A stretch of 64,000 nucleotides of DNA from Pseudomonadota bacterium (lineage in GTDB: Bacteria > Pseudomonadota > Gammaproteobacteria > Burkholderiales > Burkholderiaceae_E), in NCBI GenBank assembly GCA_963204785.1, contig CAUJHG010000062.1, forward strand, positions 1 to 64,000, read 5' to 3'. The notes below the pieces were generated by a model. The model was not told where the DNA came from. It saw only the letters and a program-made list of their open reading frames with translations, and did not search any database. Each line of letters opens with the position of its first letter. Positions within the stretch are counted from its first letter, which is position 1. Positions 17,099-27,401 of the stretch are shown piece after piece. The position numbers and the translations under genes are program-made.

Positions 17099-18760
17099 TC
17101 AACCCTTCGAGTGCTTCCGGGCGACTTCGCCCAGGTCCGGCAGGATTCCCTCCTCGCCCAGGCGCTCGGCAAAGCCGGAGCGCTGCACCAGGGAGGCGGG
17201 CTGGGCCTGCAGGCCGCAGAGCACCAGTCGCCCGCCGCGTCGGGTGAGCATGGTCTGCAGGGATTGCAGCGCATCCAGCCCGGTGGTGTCCATGTTGAGA
17301 AGCCCGGACAGATCGAGCACCGTGAGCGGCGCGGTGCGCCGCTTGGGGTCGAGAAGCCCCTCGAGCTTGCTCACCGCGCCGAAGAACAGCGAGCCGATCA
17401 CACGGTAGGCATCGACCTGCCCGGGCTGCAGGCCGATGCGCGCCAGCTCCGTCTCCTCGATCGGCTCGATCCGGGTCAGGCTGGAGATCCGGGTGACGAA
17501 GAACAGGCAGGCGAGCACCAGCCCCACCTCGACCGCGACGGTGAGATCGAGCATCACGGTGAGCAGGAAGGTGGCCAGCAGGATCACGCGATAGTTGACC
17601 GAGAACTGCCGCAGCCGCGCGAACTCGTGCCACTCGCCCATGTTCCAGGCGACGAACAGCAGGATCGCCGCGAGCGTGGCCAGCGGGATGTCGTGCGCCA
17701 GCGGCGCAGCCACCAGGACGATCAGCAGCAGCACCGCGGCATGGATGACCCCGGCGATCGGCGAACTCGCACCGGAGCGGATGCTGGTCACGGTGCGCGC
17801 GATCGTCCCGGTGACACAGAAGCCACCGAACAGCGGCGCAGCGAAGTTGGCAACTCCCTGCGCCATCAGTTCCTGGTTCGGATCGTGCCGGTCCTCGGTG
17901 ATCGAGTCGGCGACCCGGGCGCACAGCAGCGACTCGATCGCCCCCAGCAGCGCGATGGTGACCGCCGGCGCGATCAGGTGGCGCACGCTGGCCCACTCGA
18001 AGGCCGGCAGGGAGATCGCCGGCAGCGCCTGCGGAATGCCTCCGAACTTCGAGCCGATGGTCTGCACCTCGAGCCCGCCGAGCGATACCGCAAGCGTGCC
18101 CACGACGAGCGCGACGACGGTGCCGGGCACCCTGGACATCCAGTGGTAGACGGGCGAGCGGGATGCCGCGTAGGTCTTGGGCCAGAGCAGCACGATCGCG
18201 AGCGAGGCCAGCGACAGCCCGAGCGTGACGGGATCGAACTCGCCGGCGTGCGCCCCGATCGCCTTCAGTTTCTCGAAGAACTCGGCAGGCAGGTCGTCGA
18301 TCGGCAGGCCGAGGAAGTCCTTCACCTGCGACAGCGCGATCAGCACCGCAATGCCGTTGGTGAAGCCGATGACGATCGAGACGGGAATGAAGCGGACCAG
18401 GCTGCCAAGCCTGGCCAGGCCCATCACGAAGAGCAGCACTCCGGCGAGCATCGTCGCCAGCAGCAGGTTGGCGACGCCGTAGTTCTCGACGATGCCGTAG
18501 ACGATGACGATGAACGCGCCGGCCGGCCCGCCGATCTGCACCTTCGATCCACCCAGGACCGCGACGAGGAAACCCCCGACGATGGCGGTGAAGATGCCCG
18601 CCTGCGGCGAGAGGCCGCTGGCGATCGCGAAGGCCATTGCCAGCGGCAGGGCCACCACACCGACCGTCAGCCCGGCAGCCACGTCGCCGGTGAGGCGGCT
18701 GCGGTCGTAGTCGCGCAGCGCCGACACCAGCGCCGGCCTGAATTCGAGCGACAGTTTCAT
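17099..18760 (-). CDS. SulP family anion transporter with STAS domain
   Basis: A 553-residue inner-membrane transporter. The membrane domain has the SulP features: VALPLAMAFAIASGLSPQAG near the start, GSKVQIGGPAGAFIVIVYG, then NQELMAQGVANFAAPLFGG. The C-terminal cytoplasmic STAS domain runs from about residue 440 and contains VLDLSGLLNMDTTGLDAL, including the conserved DxTG-like turn. Substrates of bacterial SulP proteins include sulfate, bicarbonate and dicarboxylates; the sequence does not decide. I chose ATG 18760, where family homology starts. It diverges from a small ribbon-helix-helix gene. Confidence 0.93.
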   Translation of the reverse strand: MKLSLEFRPALVSALRDYDRSRLTGDVAAGLTVGVVALPLAMAFAIASGLSPQAGIFTAIVGGFLVAVLGGSKVQIGGPAGAFIVIVYGIVENYGVANLLLATMLAGVLLFVMGLARLGSLVRFIPVSIVIGFTNGIAVLIALSQVKDFLGLPIDDLPAEFFEKLKAIGAHAGEFDPVTLGLSLASLAIVLLWPKTYAASRSPVYHWMSRVPGTVVALVVGTLAVSLGGLEVQTIGSKFGGIPQALPAISLPAFEWASVRHLIAPAVTIALLGAIESLLCARVADSITEDRHDPNQELMAQGVANFAAPLFGGFCVTGTIARTVTSIRSGASSPIAGVIHAAVLLLIVLVAAPLAHDIPLATLAAILLFVAWNMGEWHEFARLRQFSVNYRVILLATFLLTVMLDLTVAVEVGLVLACLFFVTRISSLTRIEPIEETELARIGLQPGQVDAYRVIGSLFFGAVSKLEGLLDPKRRTAPLTVLDLSGLLNMDTTGLDALQSLQTMLTRRGGRLVLCGLQAQPASLVQRSGFAERLGEEGILPDLGEVARKHSKG

Positions 18761-18802
18761 CGTGGTGAAGGCCCTCCCGGCCACGCGGAGCATGGAGCAG
18801 GG

Positions 18803-18808
18803 ATTGTA
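18803..18808 (-). promoter_or_regulatory. Candidate -10 box of the sulP-type gene
   Basis: TACAAT on the - strand, about 43 bases before ATG 18760, in the AT-richer divergent gap shared with the ribbon-helix-helix gene. No convincing -35 at 17 bases. The same gap (18830-18856) has a weak rightward pair, ATGACA and TATGCG. Confidence 0.35.
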
Positions 18809-18900
18809 TGCGGATCAAATGCGTCCTGCATGACAATCGTATGTTAATGTTATGCGCATGTCTCCGGATCGGCCGGGGACCCGGCGAGAGGCGCAGCCGC

Positions 18901-19089
18901 ATGGAGAAGAAGACCGCGAGACTGACGCTGCTGATCGACCCGCACAAGAAGGCGGCGTTCGAGCAGTTGTGCGCGGCGCAGGACCTGACCCCGTCGCAGG
19001 TGATCAGGCAGCTGATTCGTGAATACCTCGCCCGTCACGGGGTGGGCTATCCCAGCCAGCCGAAGATCGGCAAGAGCGACTTGCGCTGA
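18901..19089 (+). CDS. Small ribbon-helix-helix (CopG/Arc-like) protein
   Basis: A 62-residue basic protein, MEKKTARLTLLIDPHKKAAF then TPSQVIRQLIREYLARHG. The beta-strand RLTLLID followed by two helices matches the ribbon-helix-helix fold used by CopG/Arc-type repressors. ATG 18901 is chosen because the fold begins immediately after it. No toxin partner is adjacent. It diverges from the SulP gene, so a regulatory role on the shared 140-base gap is possible but unproven. Confidence 0.7.
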   Translation: MEKKTARLTLLIDPHKKAAFEQLCAAQDLTPSQVIRQLIREYLARHGVGYPSQPKIGKSDLR

Positions 19090-19152
19090 CGCCTCCACCA
19101 GCCGGGCGCCGGCCGGGGAAAACCGTGCGGGCGCGCCCCGCCCGGCCCTGGC

Positions 19153-20550
<1,398 letters not shown>

Positions 20551-20616
20551 GAGCGTGGCTCCACCCCCTGCGCGGGCGGCACCTGCCGGCGGCGTCACTC
20601 AGCGTGCCGCAGAGCC

Positions 20617-21069
20617 TCAGTTCCTGCACTCGTTGGCCAGTTGCTGGCCGCGCCGGGTGTCCAGCAGCATCGCCTTGCCGACGATCACCAGCCAGACCAG
20701 CCCCGAGGCGCTGTCCTCGTAGCGCAGCGCCCCGCTGCGCGTGCCGACCGCACGCAGGGTGTAGTCCTTGCGATCCCAGTTGAGCACCGCGAAGCCGAGG
20801 TCGGGCGCGACGTCGCGCACGTGGACCTGGCGATTCAGCTCGCAGCGATAGGTGCCCGCGCGAAACGGCAGGCCTGCCGGGTTGATCTCGGCCACCGGTT
20901 GTGCCGCGACCACCGCTCCCGGCGCAGCCGTCTCCTGCTGCTGCGCCGGCGCCATGGCGATCGCCGCCGGCCCTGCGGGGGCCTGGACGTCGTCGGCGCC
21001 GAAGGCCGATGCGCCGAAGGCGCACATCGCGAGGGCCGCTGCGGACCGTGCCAAGGTGAAGCCCTGCAT
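20617..21069 (-). CDS. Secreted MliC-like (lysozyme-inhibitor-type) protein
   Basis: A 150-residue protein with a cleavable signal peptide (MQGFTLARSAAALAMCAFGASAFGA, cleavage likely after about residue 24; written here only as a prediction) and a Pro/Ala-rich linker. The folded part begins around RAGTYRCELNRQV. It has two cysteines, in YRCEL and near the end in ANECR, and a run GLVWLVIVGKAMLLD. The paired Cys and the Y-x-C start recall MliC/PliC inhibitors of C-type lysozyme, but I could not align it fully. Periplasmic by prediction. It lies 66 bases upstream of fumC, same strand. Confidence 0.55.
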   Translation of the reverse strand: MQGFTLARSAAALAMCAFGASAFGADDVQAPAGPAAIAMAPAQQQETAAPGAVVAAQPVAEINPAGLPFRAGTYRCELNRQVHVRDVAPDLGFAVLNWDRKDYTLRAVGTRSGALRYEDSASGLVWLVIVGKAMLLDTRRGQQLANECRN

Positions 21070-21173
21070 GCTCGTCTCCTGGTGATGGATGGGCGGGCGA
21101 TGAGTTCAGCCGCTGCCCGGCCGATCGGATGCCTCATCGATTGTCGACCGGGCCGATGGCAAACGCAAGTTGC

Positions 21174-21195
21174 ACCGATGCGCCAGCGCATCGGT
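21174..21195 (-). terminator. Probable terminator of the HTH gene
   Basis: ACCGATGCG and CGCATCGGT pair perfectly around a 4-base loop, 18 bases after the stop at 21213. Reading leftward the stem is followed by GCAACTTGCGTTTGCC, only mildly T-rich. Confidence 0.55.
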
Positions 21196-21212
21196 CGCGT
21201 GCGCTGCAGGGG

Positions 21213-22070
21213 CTATCCGGCGCCGCCCCCCGGACGGGAAGAGCCTCGAGCGCCGCCCTTGGCGGCCTTCGCCGCGGGCTGGCCCGGTGGCTTGCCGGCA
21301 CCGGCGCGCGCATCGACCACCAGGTTCAGCGCCATGTCGAAGGCCGCCTCGGTGAATGCCAGCACGCGCGCGAACTCCGCGTCGTCCAGCCCTCGCGCAG
21401 CATCGCGCGAGCGATAGACGTTGATGAATTCGTGCTCGCGTCCGGCGTGCAGGACCAGATGCGCCACGCCCAGTTGCTCGAGCGTGCGCCACAGCGAGGG
21501 GCTGTAATTGCGCGCGATCTGCATCAGGAAGGGAACGGGATCGTTGCGCGCCAGCAGCGCCGCCAGTCGCAGCAGCACCTCGAAAGGCAGCGCGGCCCGC
21601 CCGCTCTCGGCGAGATCGAGCAGGGCCGGGTCCTTCAGGTCGATCGCCGCGCTGACCTCGTCGACCGTCAGCCCGGCGGTCTCGCGTGCGTCGCGCAGGA
21701 AGGCGCCGGCCTTCTGCAGCGCGCGCCGGTGCGAGGGGCGGCGCACGAGCACGTTGCCCACGTCGAACGAAAGCTCGGCGGCACTGCCCACCAGTCCGAG
21801 CAGTTGGTCGGTGACCGAACGCAGTTGCGCCGGCAACAGCGACGCCAGTGATCCGCCGCCGCCACCGCTGCCCGCGGCCGGGGCTGCGGGCGCATCGCTC
21901 CTGCTCCGTTTCTTCCCGGCGGCAGCGTCGTGCTGCGCCACGTCCCGCTGCGCGCGCGCTGCCGCCTTGGCACGTCCCTGGGCAGCCCGCCCTGCCTGCC
22001 CGCCGGCTTTCGCCGGCCCGGCCGCGACCTTGCCTGCAGCCCTCCCCGCCCTGCCTGCGCTCACCACCAT
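21213..22070 (-). CDS. XRE-type HTH protein with histone-H1-like tails
   Basis: A 285-residue protein. Residues 1-70 are Ala/Gly/Lys/Arg rich (GRAGRAAGKVAAGPAKAGG and similar), followed by a poly-Gly stretch. The centre holds a helix-turn-helix: LRDARETAGLTVDEVSAAID and LKDPALLDLAESGRAALPFE. A conserved alpha-helical region follows (IARNYSPSLWRTLEQLG, HEFINVYRSRD). The last 35 residues are again basic and Gly/Ala/Lys rich. Such tails are typical of unstructured DNA-compacting segments. ATG 22070 is preceded by GGGAG. Target genes unknown. Divergent from yceH. Confidence 0.75.
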   Translation of the reverse strand: MVVSAGRAGRAAGKVAAGPAKAGGQAGRAAQGRAKAAARAQRDVAQHDAAAGKKRSRSDAPAAPAAGSGGGGGSLASLLPAQLRSVTDQLLGLVGSAAELSFDVGNVLVRRPSHRRALQKAGAFLRDARETAGLTVDEVSAAIDLKDPALLDLAESGRAALPFEVLLRLAALLARNDPVPFLMQIARNYSPSLWRTLEQLGVAHLVLHAGREHEFINVYRSRDAARGLDDAEFARVLAFTEAAFDMALNLVVDARAGAGKPPGQPAAKAAKGGARGSSRPGGGAG

Positions 22071-22215
22071 CGCTCCCGTCCGACCGTTCGGCTCCCATCG
22101 TATCCCGCCACGGCTGCGCGCACGAGCGATCCGCGCGTCGCCCGCCATCCGCCCGTGGACGCGCACGAACCGGGCCTCGTCGAAGCGCTCCTGCCAGCGA
22201 CACCCGCGCGAGGGC

Positions 22216-22221
22216 TACACT
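22216..22221 (+). promoter_or_regulatory. Candidate -10 box of the YceH gene
   Basis: TACACT in the context GGCTACACTCCGG, ending 28 bases before ATG 22250. No clear -35. It lies in the 179-base divergent gap between the HTH and YceH genes. Confidence 0.35.
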
Positions 22222-22249
22222 CCGGCTGCCCTGCAAGCACGGACTGACG

Positions 22250-22978
22250 ATGACCGAACGCCCGATCCCCACCCTCACCCAGGCCGAAGCCCGCGTGCTC
22301 GGCGTGCTGATCGAAAAGCAGCTCGCGGTGCCCGACACCTATCCGCTCACCCTGAACGCGCTGATCGCAGGCTGCAACCAGAAGACGAGCCGCGAGCCGG
22401 TGATGGCGATGGACGAGCGCGAAGCGCGCGAGGCCCTGGACTCGCTGCGCCACGCCTCGCTGGTCATCGAGTCCAGCGGCAGCCGGGTGATGCGCTACGA
22501 GCACAACGCGCGGCGCGCGCTTGGCGTTCCGTCGGAATCGGTGGCGCTGCTGGCCACGCTGATGCTTCGCGGCCCGCAGACCTCGGCGGAACTGCGCACG
22601 AACGCCGAACGGCTGCAGCGCTTCTCGGATGCCTCGGCCCTCGAGGGCTTCCTCGAGGAGCTCGCCGCCTGGCCGGCCGGTCCGCTGGTGACGCGACTGC
22701 CCAGGCAGCCCGGGGCGCGCGAGCAGCGCTGGGCGCACCTCCTCTGCGGCGCACCGGTGGGTTCCCCGATCCAGGCTGCTCCGATGGAGTTCGGCGGCGA
22801 AGACCCCGGCGATCGCGGTCGGCACGGCGCTGCCGCCGACGCTGTGCTGCGCATCGGGGCGCTGGAGCAGCGCGTGGCGCAGCTCGAGGCGCAGGTGCGA
22901 CGGCTGTGCGGCGAACTCGGCATCGACCGTCAGGATCCGGCCTGCGAACCGGACCATCCGGTCCCGCAGTCGCAGTGA
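22250..22978 (+). CDS. YceH family protein (DUF480)
   Basis: A 242-residue member of the YceH/DUF480 family, two winged-helix domains of unknown function. Family blocks are clear: LTQAEARVLGVLIEKQLAVP near the start, DTYPLTLNALIAGCNQKTSR, then LLATLMLRGPQTSAELR. The C-terminus contains a coiled segment, LRIGALEQRVAQLEAQVRRL. Length is normal. Widespread in proteobacteria; cytoplasmic. Confidence 0.93.
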   Translation: MTERPIPTLTQAEARVLGVLIEKQLAVPDTYPLTLNALIAGCNQKTSREPVMAMDEREAREALDSLRHASLVIESSGSRVMRYEHNARRALGVPSESVALLATLMLRGPQTSAELRTNAERLQRFSDASALEGFLEELAAWPAGPLVTRLPRQPGAREQRWAHLLCGAPVGSPIQAAPMEFGGEDPGDRGRHGAAADAVLRIGALEQRVAQLEAQVRRLCGELGIDRQDPACEPDHPVPQSQ

Positions 22979-23033
22979 ACCGGCAGCCATCCCGCTCGAA
23001 TGCCCTGTGCCGCATGGCGCCTTCCATTCGCCC

Positions 23034-24620
23034 ATGAGCACTGTCCGCGTCCCGCTGATCGCCGGCCTGCTCGAGCCGCAGGCCTACCCGCACCCGGTTG
23101 CGCAAGTGGTGCTGATCGAGACGCACATCTCCTGGGTGCTGCTGGCGGGCGACTTCGCCTACAAGGTGAAGAAGCCGGTGGACTTCGGCTTCGTCGACTT
23201 CTCGACCCTGCAGCGCCGGCACGACTTCTGCCAGGAGGAGCTGCGCCTGAATCGGCGGCTCGCGCCGCAGATGTACCTGGACGTGGTCGCGATCACCGGC
23301 TCGCCCGCGGCGCCGCGAATCGGCGGTGACGGGCCGGTGCTCGAATGGGCGGTGAAGATGCAGCGATTCCGCGCCGAGGACGAGCTCGGCGCGCTGGCCG
23401 CCCGGGGCGCGCTGCAGGCCGGACACATCGAAGCGCTCGCCCGGCTGGTCGCCGATTTCCACGCCCAGGCGCGGGCGCATCCCCCCGACCCAGGCTGGGG
23501 CAGCGCGGACACGGTGCTGGAGCACTGGCTGGGCAACTTCGAGCAGATCGCCGACAGTGGCCTGGCCGAGGCGCAGCGGCCGCGCCTGCAGGCCCTGGAG
23601 GCCTGGACGAGACAGCAGCACGCGCGGCTCGCGCCGCTGATCGAGCGGCGCCGCGCAGAGGGCTTCGTGCGGGAATGCCATGGCGACCTGCATCTGGGCA
23701 ACGTCGTGCTCATGGACGGACAGCCGCTGCCCTTCGATGCGCTCGAATTCGACCCGGCGCTGCGCTGGACCGACGTCATTGCCGAGATCGCCTTCACCGC
23801 GATGGATCTCGAACGCTTCGGCCGGCCGGATCTCGCCGGGCGCTTCCTCGATGCCTGGCTCGAGCGCAGCGGTGATTTCGCCGGGCTGGCGCTGCTGCCG
23901 GCGATGCTCGCCTACCGCGCGATGGTGCGCGCCAAGGTGTCCGTGCTGAGCGCGGTGCAGGCACCCGACCCTGCGCAGCGCGAGGCGGCGCTGGCGCAGA
24001 TGCGCGCCTGTCTGGCGCTGGCCGAACGCTTCGCTGCGCCGCGTGCGCGCGCGCTGGCGATCGCGACCGGCGTCTCCGGCTCGGGCAAGAGCCGCCTCGC
24101 GCTCGAACTGGTCGAGCACGGCGGCTGGGTGCGCATCCGCTCCGATGTCGAGCGCAAGCGCCTGGCCGGCCGGCCGGCATTGCAGTCTGCGGCGAGCGCT
24201 CCCGGACAGGGGCTCTACACGGCGGCACGCAGCGACCAGGTCTACCGCCGGCTCGCGACGCTCGCACGCGAGGTGCTGCACGCCGGCTACCCGGTGCTGG
24301 TGGACGCCACCTTCCTGGAGCGCGCGCGGCGCGACGCGCTGCGCGCAGTGGCCGTCGACTGCGCAGCGGGGTTCGCGATCCTCGCCGTCGATGCGCCGGA
24401 GCCGGTCCTGCGCCAGCGCGTGCTCGCCCGCGCCGCCGCCGGCGCGGATCCGTCGGATGCGACGATCGAGGTGCTCGAGCGGCAGCTCGCGACCCGCGAG
24501 CCGCTGGGCAAGGAAGAGCGCGACTGCGCAGTGGAGGTCGACACTTCGGCCCCGATCGACCCGTCGCAGCTCGCGCAGACGCTGCTCGACCGGGCGCTGG
24601 CCGGATCGCCGCGGACCTGA
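23034..24620 (+). CDS. Fusion of an APH-type kinase-like domain with a P-loop kinase domain
   Basis: A 528-residue protein. The N-terminal part (about 1-330) is aminoglycoside-phosphotransferase-like, with the Brenner-type motif HGDLHLGN (216-223) and a later FDALEFDP metal-binding segment. The C-terminal part has a Walker A motif, GVSGSGKS (346-353), and resembles a gluconate-kinase-type AAA family. This two-domain layout matches the COG2187/COG0645 pairing known from other bacteria. The substrate is unknown; despite the name, no antibiotic-resistance role is implied. It is followed 20 bases later by a CDF transporter. Confidence 0.85.
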   Translation: MSTVRVPLIAGLLEPQAYPHPVAQVVLIETHISWVLLAGDFAYKVKKPVDFGFVDFSTLQRRHDFCQEELRLNRRLAPQMYLDVVAITGSPAAPRIGGDGPVLEWAVKMQRFRAEDELGALAARGALQAGHIEALARLVADFHAQARAHPPDPGWGSADTVLEHWLGNFEQIADSGLAEAQRPRLQALEAWTRQQHARLAPLIERRRAEGFVRECHGDLHLGNVVLMDGQPLPFDALEFDPALRWTDVIAEIAFTAMDLERFGRPDLAGRFLDAWLERSGDFAGLALLPAMLAYRAMVRAKVSVLSAVQAPDPAQREAALAQMRACLALAERFAAPRARALAIATGVSGSGKSRLALELVEHGGWVRIRSDVERKRLAGRPALQSAASAPGQGLYTAARSDQVYRRLATLAREVLHAGYPVLVDATFLERARRDALRAVAVDCAAGFAILAVDAPEPVLRQRVLARAAAGADPSDATIEVLERQLATREPLGKEERDCAVEVDTSAPIDPSQLAQTLLDRALAGSPRT

Positions 24621-24640
24621 GCCTGGCAGGAGATCGGAGC

Positions 24641-25567
24641 GTGGATCCCATGGGCAGCAGCCGCTCCCCCCGCAGTCTCGCCCGCTACGCCTGGCTGTCG
24701 ATCGCGGTGGCGCTCGTGACGATGGCCCTGAAAGGGATTGCCTGGTGGCTCACCGGCTCGGTCGGTCTGCTGTCGGACGCGCTCGAATCGCTGGTCAACC
24801 TCGCCGGTGCAGTGATGGCACTGGCGATGCTGACGGTCGCCGAGCGGCCGCCAGACGAGTCCCATGCCTTCGGCCATGGCAAGGCCGAGCTCTTCTCCAG
24901 TGCATTCGAGGGCGCACTGATCCTGATCGCAGCAGCCGGAATCGTCTACGCGGCGATCGGACGGCTGCTTGCGCCGCAGCCCATCGAGCAGATCGGTGTC
25001 GGCGTCGGGGTCAACGCGCTGGCCATGCTCGTGAACCTGGGCACCGGGCTGCTCCTGCTGCGCGTCGGTCGGGAGCACGGGTCGATCGCGCTCGAGGCGG
25101 ATGGTCACCATCTGATGAGCGACGTCTGGACTTCTGTCGCCGTGATCCTCGGGGTGGGCGTCGCAGTGCTCACCGACTGGCAGTGGCTGGATTCCGTGGT
25201 CGCACTGCTGGTGGGGGCGCACATCGTGCGAACCGGCTGGCATCTGGCGAGACGCTCGGCCGACGGGCTGATGGACGCCGCACTGCCGATCGCGCAGCGC
25301 GAGATCCTCGAGACGACGCTGGACCGCTACCGCAGCCAGGGCTTCCGCTTCCACGCGGTGCGCACGCGCCAGGCGGGAATGCGCTCCTTCGTGTCGATGC
25401 ACGTGCTGGTGCCCGGCGACTGGACCGTGCAGCGCGGCCACGACCTCCTCGAACGCATCGAGGCCGACGTGCGTGCGGCGCTGCCACGCTGCCACGTCAG
25501 CACGCACCTCGAGCCGATCGAAGACCCGAGCTCACTGGAGGACGAGCCGCTCGACCGCCACGACTGA
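24641..25567 (+). CDS. Cation diffusion facilitator metal transporter
   Basis: A 308-residue CDF antiporter that exports divalent metals such as Zn, Co, Fe or Mn in exchange for protons. About six membrane helices fill the first 200 residues. Metal-site Asp/His residues appear in GLLSDALESLVN and DGHHLMSDVWTSVA, and HAFGHGKAE is the family's conserved loop. The cytoplasmic C-terminal domain runs from about 210. GTG 24641 is preferred because AGGAGA lies 7 bases upstream; the ATG three codons later would be too far from it. Confidence 0.93.
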   Translation: MDPMGSSRSPRSLARYAWLSIAVALVTMALKGIAWWLTGSVGLLSDALESLVNLAGAVMALAMLTVAERPPDESHAFGHGKAELFSSAFEGALILIAAAGIVYAAIGRLLAPQPIEQIGVGVGVNALAMLVNLGTGLLLLRVGREHGSIALEADGHHLMSDVWTSVAVILGVGVAVLTDWQWLDSVVALLVGAHIVRTGWHLARRSADGLMDAALPIAQREILETTLDRYRSQGFRFHAVRTRQAGMRSFVSMHVLVPGDWTVQRGHDLLERIEADVRAALPRCHVSTHLEPIEDPSSLEDEPLDRHD

Positions 25568-25712
25568 GCCGCGCCCGCGCTTTGCGTCGAGGGCAACGGA
25601 AACGGCTTCGCGGGAGCCGCCTGTCGGGTAGAGCGGCCTGCCGGTCGCCGCGAAGCTTCTGCCCTGGCCCGCGTGCGGCCGACGATGGCCCTCCATACCG
25701 GAGGACCGCACG

Positions 25713-25964
25713 ATGAACGCAATTGCCGATCCGATGCTCCTGCTGGACGCTGCGCCCGAGACCGCGGGCGCGGTGCGCGCGCTCGAACCCGCTGCGCGGA
25801 TCAGTGCCGCACGATGGGAGACCGGCTTCGAGACAGCGATCGACGACGAGGACGAGGACGACGGCCCTTGTCTCGCGTCCTTCGATGGCGAAGCGGTGCT
25901 CGACTGGACGGTCCGCGCGATCTGCGCGTGCAAGCTGCAGGCGCTCACCGCACTGCAGGACTAG
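25713..25964 (+). CDS. Small acidic protein of unknown function
   Basis: An 83-residue protein I do not recognise. The N-terminal half is hydrophobic/Ala rich (MNAIADPMLLLDAAPE). The middle has an acidic patch, IDDEDEDDG, followed by GEAVLDWTVRAICACKLQAL with two closely spaced cysteines (CAC). GGAGGA sits at good distance before the ATG, which is the main support for the gene. It lies alone between a CDF transporter and an MFS transporter. The flanking gaps, 145 and 164 bases, show nothing else. Metal binding by the acidic patch is a guess. Confidence 0.6.
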   Translation: MNAIADPMLLLDAAPETAGAVRALEPAARISAARWETGFETAIDDEDEDDGPCLASFDGEAVLDWTVRAICACKLQALTALQD

Positions 25965-26128
25965 CGCACTGCCCGAGTCCGCGGTGCCGGGTACTGCCAG
26001 CCCCGGACGCTGCGCAGTCTGCCTGCCAGGCAGCGAGCCTCGCGCGGATTGTCCGCCCTCCTGCGGGTAGACTGTCCGGCGGCGCACGCGGCCGGCAAGC
26101 ATTCCCGTGCGATCCGAACGGGAGGGAC

Positions 26129-27373
26129 ATGCAGACACCTGGGGCTGGCGCGAAGCCGCGGATCTTCTACGGCTGGGTCGTCGTCTGGGCGGCCTTCGTC
26201 GGCCTGGCGACGATCTTCGGCACCTCGTACGCGTTCGCGGCCTTCTTCCGCTCCTTCGCGGACGAGTTCGCCGCGCAGCGAGCCGACGTCTCGCTGGTCT
26301 TCGGCCTGTCGGGGCTCCTCTACTTCACGCTGGGCGTGGCCGGCGGGGCCCTCTCCGATCGCTTCGGACCACGGATCACGACCAGCGCCGGGATGGCGAT
26401 CATCGTCGCTGCCCTGCTGTGGGCAAGCTTCGCCTCCAGCCTGTCGATCGTCTACCTGGCCTTCGGTGCAGGCGTCGGCGTCGGGATCGCGCTCGTCTAC
26501 ACCCCGACCATGGGCGCAGTCCAGCCCTGGTTCGTTCGTCATCGCGGACTGGCCTCGGGGATCTCCAGCGCGGGAATCGGCGCCGGCACGCTGGTGATTC
26601 CCCTGCTGGTCACCGCCTGGATCGACGCCTGGGGCTGGCGCGTGGCGATGCGCGGGCTGGCCGGGGCGGTCGCGGTGCTGGGCATCGCGTCCGCGCTGTG
26701 CCTGGAGAAGAACCCCGCCGGGCGCGGCCTCGGCCCCGACGGCGACCCGCCCTTGCAGGGCGTCGGCGGCGGGCACTCGGCGCTGGCCGGAATGACGCTT
26801 CGCGAAGCGGTACGCAGCAGCAGCTTCGGCTGGCTCTACCTGTCGACGGTGCTCGCCGCCCCGGTGATGTTCACCCCCTTCGCCCACCTGTCGGCGCACG
26901 CGCGCGACATGTCGATCGCCGAAGGCCTGGCCGTCGGACTGGTCGGCCTGATCGGCATCGGCAGCCTGGTCGGCCGCTTCGCGATCGGCTGGCTCGCCGA
27001 CCGGATCGGCCGGCTGCGCGCGCTGGTGCTGATGATCGCGCTGATGGGCGCGTCCTACCTGCTCTGGTGGCTGGCGCCGGGCTACGCGCTGCTCGCCGGC
27101 TTCGCCGTGTGCTTCGGGCTGTGCTACGGCGGGATCGTCTCGCTGCTGCCGCCGATCTGCATGGACCTGTTCGGCGGGCGCTCGCTGTCGGCAGTGATCG
27201 GCGTGCTCTACAGCGGCGCCGCCTTCGGCAATCTGCTCGGCCCGGTGATCGCCGGCGCAGTGTTCGACCGCACCGGCAGCTACCTGCCGGTGATGGTCGG
27301 CTGCGCACTGTGCGCGGCTGCCGCGACCTGGGCAGCGACCCGTGTGACCGCGGCTGCGGACGGGAGCGTTTGA
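26129..27373 (+). CDS. Major facilitator superfamily transporter
   Basis: A 414-residue inner-membrane transporter with about 12 helices. The loop 2-3 motif is GGALSDRFGPRI and the equivalent between helices 8 and 9 is GWLADRIGRLRA. The start IFYGWVVVWAAFVGL resembles the monocarboxylate/oxalate-formate-type MFS branch. GGGAGG precedes ATG 26129. It converges with the amidase gene, and a role in uptake of an acid or amide-derived product is plausible from context only. Confidence 0.92.
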   Translation: MQTPGAGAKPRIFYGWVVVWAAFVGLATIFGTSYAFAAFFRSFADEFAAQRADVSLVFGLSGLLYFTLGVAGGALSDRFGPRITTSAGMAIIVAALLWASFASSLSIVYLAFGAGVGVGIALVYTPTMGAVQPWFVRHRGLASGISSAGIGAGTLVIPLLVTAWIDAWGWRVAMRGLAGAVAVLGIASALCLEKNPAGRGLGPDGDPPLQGVGGGHSALAGMTLREAVRSSSFGWLYLSTVLAAPVMFTPFAHLSAHARDMSIAEGLAVGLVGLIGIGSLVGRFAIGWLADRIGRLRALVLMIALMGASYLLWWLAPGYALLAGFAVCFGLCYGGIVSLLPPICMDLFGGRSLSAVIGVLYSGAAFGNLLGPVIAGAVFDRTGSYLPVMVGCALCAAAATWAATRVTAAADGSV

Positions 27374-27401
27374 GCTGCTCCCGAGCGTGGCAGGCTTCCG
27401 G

